DNA of 64,000 bases from Distichodus sexfasciatus (Eukaryota > Chordata > Actinopteri > Characiformes > Distichodontidae), in contig JAVGVS010000179.1 of assembly GCA_032718565.1 (NCBI GenBank), forward strand, positions 593,656 through 657,655. Direction: 5' to 3'. Positions 55,174 to 64,000 of this stretch are shown here, in pieces (positions within the stretch are counted from its first letter, which is position 1; the number at the start of each line of letters is the position of its first letter). A model generated the notes under the pieces. It was given only the letters and a program-made list of their open reading frames with translations. It did not search any database and had not been told where the DNA came from. A program made the translations under genes and the position numbers.

Positions 55174-58100
55174 CTGAAATAAAAAAGCAATTCCATGTCA
55201 GGGAAGTAAACATTCAAAAATACTGCTACGGCTGCATGATGTAGGGGGACAATTATGTTGCTGTACTTATCATTCTAGAAATATCAGACTTCTCAGCTCA
55301 TTCATGGAACATAAGAACCATGTAGTTTAACGTCTGCCTCAAAACAGTATCATCCAGCCCTGCTGGTAACAGCCTTGTCTGTACTGTTTTTGAGCTCTTC
55401 ATCATCAACACTTTGCCTCAAAGTGTTTGTCGCTGATAAAATTTCAAGCTGCAGTGCAGCTTCTTTATCCTCTCGGCTAAGCCTCTAACCCAGCAGCAGC
55501 TTCGCTAATTAAGTTTCGTACAGTCGGAGGCCACTGGCGTGTCTACAGTGTGCTGCTGTGGCTTATAGGCCCGGGGGAGCACAAAGACATAAGGCATATT
55601 ATCTAAATTCTCTTTTTTCTAAATTTATTCTCTGCCTCATCTGTTATTCTGAAAAGTTATTTCAAAGAGAATGAGCTTGTTGTGAAGTTGCACTTGTTTC
55701 TAAACTGATGCAATAAGATAAGCTAAAAGGCATTCAAAGCAGAGACTAAAATAAATTAATTCATGCTTTGCATGTAAATAATTCCTTATAGTCTTCTACA
55801 CTCTTAAATGATGTCTGAGGCTCGTCTTGTCCATCACTGTATTCTTTTTCCTTTTAACTTATGTTTAAAGTAAAACTTCATCTACCCAAGTTTCTTTTGC
55901 TTTTTAATATCACTTCAACAGTAAAATGATCACGTTTCTTATCACTAAAAATGTAAGCCTCTCTTAAAAACAATGATTTTGTTTGAATATGGAGATGACC
56001 GTCGCTAGAGTGATTTTCTTCTGATTTGGTATTACCTTTCTTTTCTTCCACCTGGAAGTCCTCTGGCAATAATTTATCCTGACGATTTCCCAAGACGAAG
56101 GCCAGGAAGGCGAGGATGAGCGAGTCCATGATGCTGATGATGGCCAGGATGTAGGCCCAGCGCACGGTACAGTTCCCCAAAGTGTACTTGTCTGTTCGCT
56201 GACCGCACATCCGCTTCACCTCCTCTGAGTCCCAGCCGTCCGGATAAATCATGCAGCCGATCACCATGCAGGTGGCTGGAGAAGAGAGGGCCCTGCTTTA
56301 TTTATGAACAAATGAATGAATCACATTTCTAAACCGCTTTTCTTAACACCCAGGGTGCTTTCCAAAAACAATGGACCTCGTTCACCAACCATTCTTAAGA
56401 AGAGCTTGGTTCTTAAAACCAACCTTCACAGTTTGCACAAAAATTCCGACATTCAGCAATGTTTGCTTCTATAAAATTTGTTCCTAGGTAAGAAATGAAC
56501 TGTCATAGAGGACTCCAATTTTATTACATTAGTTTATTGAGATTTCTACAACTCTACAGCTGTTTAATATTATACTGTTTTAACATCTCACTTTTTTGAA
56601 GAACAAATTTAAGATAAACAATTGATTAAACCCAAATGTTTTCCATTTCATAGGAGCTAAGGTGTAGAAGGAGCAGGAGAGATTTCACCAGTTAGAGATG
56701 TGATGATTAGGAGGCCGGTTTAAATAGATCAGTCATTTCAGCATTACGGGTAACATCAAGGTTCCTTTGCGAGCTCAAGAGAGTCAAGACTTGCGTTTTT
56801 ACATCTTGTTTTTACAGCATAGGGTTTCTATTACGGCACTTGAGGCTTTGGAATCTACACAAACCACAGTATGGTGTCCCCGGTTAGTCCCATGTGGACT
56901 AGCTATGGAAAAGTGAGGCTAAGCAAATGATCACAGCAAGTACAAACGTTTTATTGCAATACAATTGGGGTTAAGGGTCTTGCTCAGGAACCCAGTGGTG
57001 GTAGTGCTGGAGGATGGTTTTGAACCCACAACCTCTTGGTCCAGGTGCGTGTCTCCTGAACCATATGTATTATTACTGTATCATTACAGTAGTTTTTCTA
57101 TAAATGTGTCTTTCCCACAAACTGGGAACTGGGATGCTGAACATCTTCCTTCTCCAAAAGAGGTTATGTAACATGAACGACAGCTCGAGTTGCTCCCCTG
57201 GATGTTCTCTTCTAGACTACGGTTTCCCAGAACATTAAAAAAAAAACCTAAAAATAACGTGACAAGACTGTAAGAAATCCGGCCTGGATCATTATTTTGA
57301 AGCTGCAACTTCTTTGCTCTCCAACCGTTGCCTGGCAACTCCAGGCTGGCCTGTGTTTGGTGCAGAAACTGCTTAAAGGGAGATGTATTGTTGACCTCCG
57401 CAGTGTCACACTATATCCCTTTAACAGGGCAGCTGCTACAGACTCGGGTGTTTTGTTACTGAGGACTCTCACTTTCACTCCCACTTTCTTTTTTAATGAG
57501 CAAGGTCTGTTGTTACACAACCAGAAGTGTGGTGGAGGTTTGTGGAATGATCAGACCTAATAGTCTCCTATTGCATAGCTTCTAGGCTTCAGTTATTTTA
57601 ATCCTGCTTCCCTTTCCCGAATGTTTTTTGCACTTGTTAGTATCTGATGTCTGCTCAAATAGTTACGTACCTCATCATTTTAGTTGGTGATTTCGAGGTA
57701 TTCGTATTGATACGATAATTGATAAGAAACCTGAGATGTTTTGAGAGGATATGTTATATGTTTGGGTGTAAGGACCTGTAAAAATGTTTTTATATAGAAA
57801 ACTTGAGGGTTTTGGTTTCTTTTTTTTAGGTATTTGTAGTCGTGCCCAAAATGATAAGAAACCTGAGGTTTCTGTAGCTTGGGATGACATTTTAGTATAT
57901 AAGGACATGCCCTCATTAGAAAAATTTCTTTGTGTAGAAATGTTCTGGTCAGTGTTAGGTGTGTGAGTTTGCTGCCAGCTCTCTATCTAAAAAAGCCGCT
58001 GGAACTAACCATGGTGCTGAAGACATCAGGGCCAAATTAATCAACTGCATCTCATGTATCCTCATAATCCTACGTTTAGTATATTTATGGTACCAAGTGT

Positions 58101-58464
58101 TGTGTGTTATTAACCTAGATGGATAGATTAACGACCTCAAGTTTATTTTTCATAAACATCACGCATCCTTAGATTATCTGCAATATTTGAGCCACCAATC
58201 ATTAATTTCATCTTAATATTTTAAGTGCCAGGCCTTTGTTTGCGTTTATAATGTAATTATCATGTCTTGATAAGTAGTATTTACATGTATGTTGCAAGAT
58301 ATCAATACATCATTGGAATATTTATATTTGTTAAAGGACTTTTGCACAGTACATCTATTGGTATATTAATCAAAACTTATACTTTGTGCAATTGTAATAG
58401 CGACATAGCAACACATGCGTTTTAATCTCGCAAAATGTGCTATTCATTATACATATACATATAT

Positions 58465-58502
<38 letters not shown>

Positions 58503-58511
58503 GGATAGATG

Positions 58512-58545
<34 letters not shown>

Positions 58546-59148
58546 ATGGGTAAACGTACAAATACACAAGAATCAAATGATAAAATGACGTGTGTAGTTC
58601 ATAGTTGCAAGAATGAAGTCCACTTTGATTCTGTCTAACTTTGTCACTCGCCCCACTTCTAAGGGCCAAATTTTGTAGAGTATCCAACAAAACTTACAAA
58701 AACTCTCCTCCATCCTTTCCGAACTTGACTTACCGGCGGCGAGCTGCATCCAGGCGCAGATCTTGTACACGCTGCCCGCGTTACAGAAGAAGAACAGGCC
58801 GAAGCAGCCGATGGTGCCCACGATGAGCAGGAAGGAGATGCCCACGAAGAACATGGCGGTCTTGAAGGCGCCCGAGGGGATGGAGCCGAAGTCCAGGGCG
58901 CTGCCTTTGCACACCAGCTCGCCCGTGATCGGGTTGCCGATGCAGTAGTGGAAGAGGCCGAAGTAGCCGGACTGCGGCGTGTCCACGCTGTCGCCGATCC
59001 AGTAGGGCTGGATGAACACCACCATGGAGATGATGGCGAAGCAGATGGTGAAGATGGTCCACAGCACGCCGATGGCCCGCGCGTTGCGCACGTAGTTGGT
59101 GTGGTAGATTTTGGCGGCCTCCCGGGCGGGTAACAGCTTGCTGCTCAT
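55163..59148 (-). CDS. lhfpl5: LHFPL tetraspan subfamily member 5 (3 coding exons, 221 aa)
   Basis: LHFPL5 (TMHS) is a four-span membrane protein that links protocadherin-15 tip links to the TMC1/2 channel in hair-cell stereocilia. Exons on the - strand are 59148-58734, 56275-56036 and 55173-55163, with phases 1 and 1 and GT-AG borders. The protein of 221 residues is close to human (219). Spans lie at about residues 25-46, 97-121, 127-149 and 176-200. The first extracellular loop has the claudin-type W50, C69, C80 set. Tyr128 and Cys162 correspond to human Tyr127 and mouse Cys161, whose mutation causes deafness. The start MSSKLLPAREAAKIYHTNYV matches LHFPL5, not other LHFPLs. It converges with srpk1. 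Paralogue a or b is undecided. Confidence 0.95.
56036..56275 (-). CDS. lhfpl5: lhfpl5 exon 2 (spans 3-4)
   Basis: The acceptor is CTTCTCCAG. It reads ATCMVIGCMIYPDGWDSEEV and goes on to the fourth span and NRQDKLLPEDFQVEEKK, with donor GTAATA after 56036. If unspliced the frame continues to a stop at 55878. Confidence 0.94.
56960..57065 (-). repeat. tRNA-derived SINE, family 2, reverse
   Basis: The - strand shows GGTTCAAAACCATCC and CTGGGTTCCTGAGCAAGACC, matching 41461-41600. Confidence 0.75.
58466..58544. repeat. (GATA)n microsatellite
   Basis: About 19 GATA units with two GATG variants. Confidence 0.96.
58734..59148 (-). CDS. lhfpl5: lhfpl5 exon 1 (residues 1-138)
   Basis: ATG at 59148. 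It encodes the first two spans and the loop YWIGDSVDTPQSGYFGLFHY, ending KICAWMQLAA before donor GTAAGT (58733). Much more GC-rich than its flanks. Confidence 0.95.
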
Positions 59149-60660
59149 GCTTGGAGTTTACCAAAAAAAAGTGTGTATATTTCTCTTAGAGAGCCGAACG
59201 ACTCTGGCTATCCGCACTTGAGCCTCAATGTTGTTTTACTGTTGCTGAAATGATTTATTCATGGCCAAAGTAGAGGACGAATTAAGTTACAATAGAGGGA
59301 GGGTTAAAACTTGATCAGTGTTTTAATTAATGAGAATTAATTTGCAGTTTTGTAATAGTAATTACATATACCATATGAGACCAAAATTGCAGTTGTCGTT
59401 TGACAGTTAGGGGAAATGGATAAAATAGTGACTTTCAGTGGTCTAAAATGCTTCAATATTTGCACTAAAGTAATTACTTGGATTTGGATTGACTATTATC
59501 AATATTAGCAATTCTCAATCTTTCAGTTTGATAATTGATTGAAAAAACTGGATAAAATGGGGATTTCAGTGGTTTATATATATTTTTTTACTTAAGTGTC
59601 ATTTTAATCATGAAAGTTATGTACCTTTTACTCAAAAGCAATTCCACTTTTTGTCGTTTAATTTTGTGTTTGTTTGTTTTTTATGAAAATATCTTGAAGA
59701 TGTGACATCATGACTTGTAGGCTTTTGGGTAACCGGCTACGTAAAATCCTAAAATATTGAAGAGGTTTTAACAATTCGTAAAGGCTAACCTTCATTAATA
59801 ACTTTTAATCCGTAATTACTGTTAATATCAAGTCAAATTACAAGTCGTAACTGTTGACATTTAACCATTTAACCTTTACTGGAGTCATTTTTTTGTGTTA
59901 AGAATCTATAAGTTTGGCTTTCAGATACTTTATAAATTATTATTAAATATGGCCATTTATTTGCATCTAACGTTTATTAAACGAAATTTAAATAGAAGTT
60001 TATTATGTACCAAACAGGTTTTCATTTAATGCTTACTTATGTAATACTTTCTTTAGTTTTTCACTCACATTTATCTATTCAACAATGACTAGTGCTTTGA
60101 GGCAAATATTAAACACATAACTTCTGTGTGCTTACTTTTGTGTATTTATATAAACATCCCGCAGGCTGGCCATGAGGACATTTGCTGCCCAATGCTCACC
60201 AAACGCGATTACGCAATTCGACCAGCAGGAGTCGCTATAATATTGTCAAAAGCGCAGTTGGAACGCATTAGTAGTTTTAAAGTTCGCTAGTTCATATGTA
60301 GCAATAACGAAAACTTACAATTAAAATTATAATATATATCCTGATTTTTACAGATATTTTGAGCTACTGCCTCAAACACCTAAATCTTCACCAGGCCCTC
60401 ATTTATAGTGTCAGTTTAACACTGGTACTGACACGTTTGACCATCACACGTTACATTAACATCACAGTCATCCATAATCTTTTGTTTCCGCTTGTAAGGA
60501 ATCTTCTTGTCACTTTTGAGCAATTGTTTGTGCAGGTTCCATTGTTGAGCAAAATAATGGGACAAAATGATATTGACATTTAGTGGATTTAATATTAGCA
60601 GCGTCACCACTGTCACCTGCCCTTGCGCATAATTCCTCCATATTTCATGATTAAAATGTA
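59149..60660. other. lhfpl5 upstream region
   Basis: AT-rich noncoding sequence. It must hold the lhfpl5 promoter and 5' UTR near 59150-59260, but no motif decides the start. Nothing else is seen. Confidence 0.55.
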
Positions 60661-60795
60661 TTAATAAATGGCAGTGGGGCACTGGGACAATACAGTGGTC
60701 TCCTGGGGGTTGACACATAAATCAATGAAGCGCTTCAGCTGCTCCTCGGTGGGTTTTGTCATGAATGGAGTTGAGTGACTGGGGGAAGCGCCATC

Positions 60796-60828
<33 letters not shown>

Positions 60829-60942
60829 CGCTCGTTTTTGTAGGAGCGATGGACAAAATGTCACTTTGCACAGCCGATAAAGAGACCTGCGAGCAACTCG
60901 TGATAAATGCATGATGGGTAAAAGCAAATCACGTATTAGCAT
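60661..60942 (-). CDS. hypothetical small ORF, 93 aa
   Basis: A single open frame from ATG at 60942 (or the in-frame ATG at 60912, in ATCATGCA) to a stop at 60661. The N-terminus (MHLSRVARRSLYRLCKVTFC) is basic and free of acids, like a mitochondrial presequence. A CAG-type repeat gives an Ala run at about residues 43-50, and the C-terminus is EQLKRFIDLCVNPQETTVLS and a short tail. I do not recognise the family. Codon use looks coding at the 3' end, but the ORF could be chance around the trinucleotide repeat. Confidence 0.35.
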
Positions 60943-61124
60943 ATGGTATTAGCACACTTGCTCTTTCTTTTCTACCTGTCCTTTTGCTTTCCCTGGACAT
61001 TGCAACAACAGCAAACTAGACCTCTCTTTCTTTGCTGTTTGACATTCAACATTAAGCAGAAATAAATACATTTGTTGTGATTGTCTCGGTTGTGAAGCTT
61101 CTTAAAATGCTGATTTAAATATCA

Positions 61125-61560
61125 CCCAAAACTCACACTGCAAAAAATGCCTTTTAAAAAAATAAGAAATAATTCACTATTTTTGGGGAAAAACTTATTT
61201 CAAGCAAAATTATCTGCCAGTGCAGCAAGAAAATTGCACTTGTTAAGATTTCTTAAAACAAGAAAAAAATACTCAAAGACTAAGCATACACAACTTAAAT
61301 TAAGCAGAATATACTAGTTTTTTTTCTCCACTTCTCTTGAAACAAGTAAAAATATACTTACAGTCTACCTGTTAACACAACTCCTTTACCAATGTAGGTT
61401 GTTTTAAGAAAAAACTGCTCAAAATTAGTTGTATTACCTAGGTAGGATAACTCAAGACAAATTTTCTTGAAACAAGTCAAATAATCTAAACAATATTCAG
61501 TTTTACCAAGAAAATAAATCCAAAAAATGGTGTAACAGGATTAAAATGCTGAATTCAAGT
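61125..61560. mobile_element. CACTGCAAAAAATGC-type DNA transposon remnant
   Basis: It begins CACACTGCAAAAAATGCC and continues with the A/T-rich TTCTTGAAACAAG and AAACAAGAAAAA motifs usual for a common nonautonomous fish element. The far end is not defined. Confidence 0.5.
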
Positions 61561-61877
61561 CAATTATACTTGTACATCTGCTCACCCACCGTGACAAGTC
61601 TGCAAGTAGAAAAAGACCTTAATATTGTCTAAAACTTGGCATGTATTGTAGTATATATGATGTATATGTGATAGTTATATGGTCATCCTTTACACAAAAG
61701 TTACTCAGTAATTGTCATGAGGCGTATCATTTGCCAGTTTTCCTCCCCATCTAGATTTGGACTGTTCAGGACTCCATCTGGTACCTTCATTTGTTGCCAA
61801 ACCCTTCAGACATCCATCCATTTTCAGTAACTAAATTTATATTAAAATAATGAGTTTAATCCAAATCTCAGTTAAAA

Positions 61878-62100
61878 AGTCAAAGTCAAAGTCAACTTTA
61901 TTGTCATCTTTGCTATGTACTGTACAGATATACAGAGAGACGAGACGACGTGGCTCCAGTTTTTACAGTGCAATAAGAAAGAGGGAGCAAAGAACAAATA
62001 GGGCACATGGAATAAACAATATATAATAGAACACAAAATATACATTTTAAACTAGAAATGGAGTATTAAATATGAACTTTAAACTAGAACTAGAGGTTGA
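61878..62100 (-). mobile_element. non-LTR retrotransposon 3' end
   Basis: The (AGTCAA)n start and the CTTTATTGTCATCTT and CAGAGAGACGAGACGACG motifs match the 3' tail of a LINE common in fishes, read on the - strand. No reverse transcriptase part is present. Confidence 0.6.
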
Positions 62101-62328
62101 TAGAGAGACAGTTTGGATGCAGTATTAACCTACAAAAGTGGAAATTGACTTTTACGCTGAATGTGCATGAGGTTAGTGACAGTTTCAATATGAAAAATTC
62201 TATATCCAGTCTATTATCATTATTCATCATGTCCAAAAAATTGAACCCATTATCTTCATAAACCTCTGCATCCTCTTGAATCTTTTTGATTAACGTCCTC
62301 TTGTGCTTTCAGATGCAGGTTGATGCAT

Positions 62329-62505
62329 CTTATGGGCTGATATTTTAAGCAGCTGCCAGGGTTGCTGATGGTTTTAGGCCCTGTGCTGGGAGCAGATGCT
62401 CGTCCCGTGGTGTTCGCTGCCTCAGGTGGAAAAGGGGTCTGCTTATTGATGCTGTCTCACTTTGGGGACGTCCTGAACGATCCGGTGCACAAAGGCCTTT
62501 TGTAA
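62329..62505 (+). other. possible coding fragment, unplaced
   Basis: A GC-rich island in AT-rich surroundings. One + frame reads LPGLLMVLGPVLGADARPVV then FAASGGKGVCLLMLSHFGDV and ends at a TAA or a GTAACG donor. It faintly recalls the FAASxYGKGRxVVxSHE strip of TCAF (FAM115) proteins. No neighbour exon was found and the opposite strand is also open, so this is tentative. Confidence 0.2.
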
Positions 62506-63444
62506 CGAGTCCCTTTCTATTTACAGGCGGTTTCTATAATTGCGAGGCACAAGATGTGATAAAAAGAATGGTCCGTTTGTTCTAATCATACACAAATCAT
62601 TGCTCCACAAGGAGTGTAATTTGTTATATCATGAAAGGATTTGTTTTTTTTAAGAAGCACATTTGTTTCTAAGATGTTTGGTCAGGCAAGACACATTCAG
62701 AGACGTCTATTGATGACACATTTTTCTCAAATTTGTCAGTTTAAGCTAATGATTTACTTAATTGTATTATTTGAATGCATTCATGTTCCAAGAATGAGTG
62801 ATATTTTTGATTTCAAATGCTAAAAAATGACAAGTCTGTGTCAATTAACCCCTGACCCTTTCCACCGAAGGTGTCAATAAGTAACAGATTTCATATGCCA
62901 GTGAATCATTGTACATTGTTATTATTTAACCATGTAAAGCTCATTTGTGGCTCATTTTTTGCAGAATAACTTCCAATTTATTCTTTTAAATTTGTTCTTT
63001 TCTTATTTTTTCCTTACATTTGTCCTTAAGAAAGAAATTTAAATACTTTGATATAATATAACTGTAAAAAAAATTTTTACACACAATATTTGCAATATGC
63101 AGATAAAATATGCATAAGAATGATTTTCACAGTTTTGTCACGGGTGTGGTCGGCATGACACAGATTCTGCAATCTTTCAATTGCGCAATATTATATTTTT
63201 TTAAATGTCATAACTTTTTAAAGAACAAATTTAAGAACAAAAATATTGAAGAAACCTTGGTGAAGAGTGGGTTTCAGGAACGAATTTCTTCTTGAGAAGG
63301 CTTGGTGAATGAGGCCCTTTGTTATTAGTCTTTCAGCTTTGGGCCTCACCAGAGTAACGTTCACCTTTTACAGCCATGTCTCCCTTGTGATTTTAAGGAT
63401 TTTAATGGTCCACTGAGACTCCAGCATATGTCAGCTCCGCTTAC

Positions 63445-63667
63445 TGGTGCACATCTAGAAAAACTCTCCAGCTGATCTGCTGTGACCTCAAAGATTTGGG
63501 CTCTTCCATATGGGCTGCCTTTGTTCATCATGTGACACCAATCAGAGCCATAAGCGAGTGGGGCAAGTCCCGTCTTCACAGAGAGGCTCAAGGCTGACAC
63601 GCTGTCCCCGTCCACTCCACAGACCTTGTAAAAGCTGTGAGCGTGTGTTGTTGGTTCAATCAGAACT
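63445..63667 (-). CDS. candidate exon of an unrecognised gene
   Basis: On the - strand a good acceptor (TTGGTCCTTACAG) precedes a 223-base block, entered in phase 2 and leaving in phase 0 at donor GTAAGC (63444-63439). It encodes 74 residues, with FYKVCGVDGDSVSALSLSVK, GLAPLAYGSDWCHMMNKG and GRAQIFEVTADQLESFSR. Composition and lack of stops suggest a real exon. I cannot name the family. Other exons would lie right of the window or in 60.9-63.4 kb. Confidence 0.5.
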
Positions 63668-63876
63668 CTGTAAGGACCAAAAAAACAAATCACTTGTATC
63701 ACATTATATTCAGTCTCTTCTGAAAAGTAGATATATAAGTCATTTAACAAGGCAGAGATGTTCGCCCCAAATACTGGGACCTGTTCACATTTGACTTGTA
63801 ACCTCTTTGTATTTAATAATGTCCGATGTAACTTTATGGAGTACTTAAAGAGGCCAGGAAGAAATTAAATACATTC

Positions 63877-63990
63877 CGCGTGAACAGATGTTTTTGCATG
63901 AGCAGATGTTTTTCCGTGTGCACAAGATGTCTTCACGCGAGCCGATGTTTTTAATATGAGCAGGACATGTTTTTGTGTAAGCATCTTTGC
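63877..63990. repeat. degenerate GAGCAGATGTTTTT minisatellite
   Basis: About six imperfect 18-22 base units around CAGATGTTTTT, with variants CCGATGTTTTT and AAGATGTCTTC. It runs toward the window end. Confidence 0.75.
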
Positions 63991-64000
63991 CTGCGCATAA

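Larger units (their letters stand above)
56276..58733. other. lhfpl5: lhfpl5 intron 1
   Basis: AT-rich. It contains a reverse family-2 SINE (56960-57065) and a GATA microsatellite (58466-58544). No extra exon is seen. Confidence 0.7.

Noticed and set aside
58781..59164. 127-residue - strand frame rich in His and Arg
   Set aside because: It is the +1 shadow of lhfpl5 exon 1, whose own frame matches LHFPL5 throughout.
1..64000. Search for a novel prokaryote-like or defence system
   Set aside because: Introns, SINEs and vertebrate genes explain the window; no gene cluster, repeat-spacer array or phage-like module is present.

Overview
This is vertebrate nuclear DNA, almost certainly from a teleost fish. 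Genes are split by GT-AG introns, repeats are dense (tRNA-derived SINEs, hAT-type and Harbinger-type MITEs, TA, CA, GATA and CT microsatellites), and the gene set is an animal one. I see no prokaryotic genes, operons, CRISPR arrays or rRNA/tRNA genes. Species and teleost paralogue letters (a/b) cannot be fixed from this window.

Three protein-coding genes are well supported. (1) mapk14 (p38-alpha MAP kinase), + strand, last four coding exons at 1685-6582; the rest of the gene lies left of the window. (2) srpk1 (SR-protein kinase 1), + strand, 16 coding exons from 10390 to 50035, with a 24-kb second intron holding two further candidate first exons. (3) lhfpl5 (tetraspan protein of the hair-cell mechanotransduction complex), - strand, three coding exons at 55163-59148, giving 221 residues. 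srpk1 and lhfpl5 converge. The same genes are neighbours at human 6p21.31. Here SLC26A8 is absent between mapk14 and srpk1, and mapk14 has the opposite relative orientation to human. The kinases and lhfpl5 do not form a pathway; this is conserved synteny, not an operon.

Layout: 1-6582 mapk14 tail; 6583-9600 its probable long 3' UTR; 10390-50035 srpk1; 50036-51995 srpk1 3' UTR; 52019-54166 a hAT element with 8-bp target duplication, interrupted by a retrovirus-like env/LTR-like fragment; 54475-54870 a large TA/TG microsatellite; 54930-59148 lhfpl5; 59149-64000 AT-rich sequence with one small ORF and one or two unplaced candidate exons.

The main surprise is technical. srpk1 exons 3 to 8 (about 35.1-39.1 kb) carry many single-base insertions and deletions and damaged splice sites. 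Exons 1-2 and 9-16 are clean. This looks like an unpolished assembly block, not a dying gene. Other points of interest are the nested transposons in srpk1 intron 10, a compound duplication just before srpk1 exon 12, alternative srpk1 first exons that share one splice phase, an 11-base terminal coding segment in lhfpl5, and an unrecognised candidate exon near the right end. I did not find a convincing undescribed biological system.
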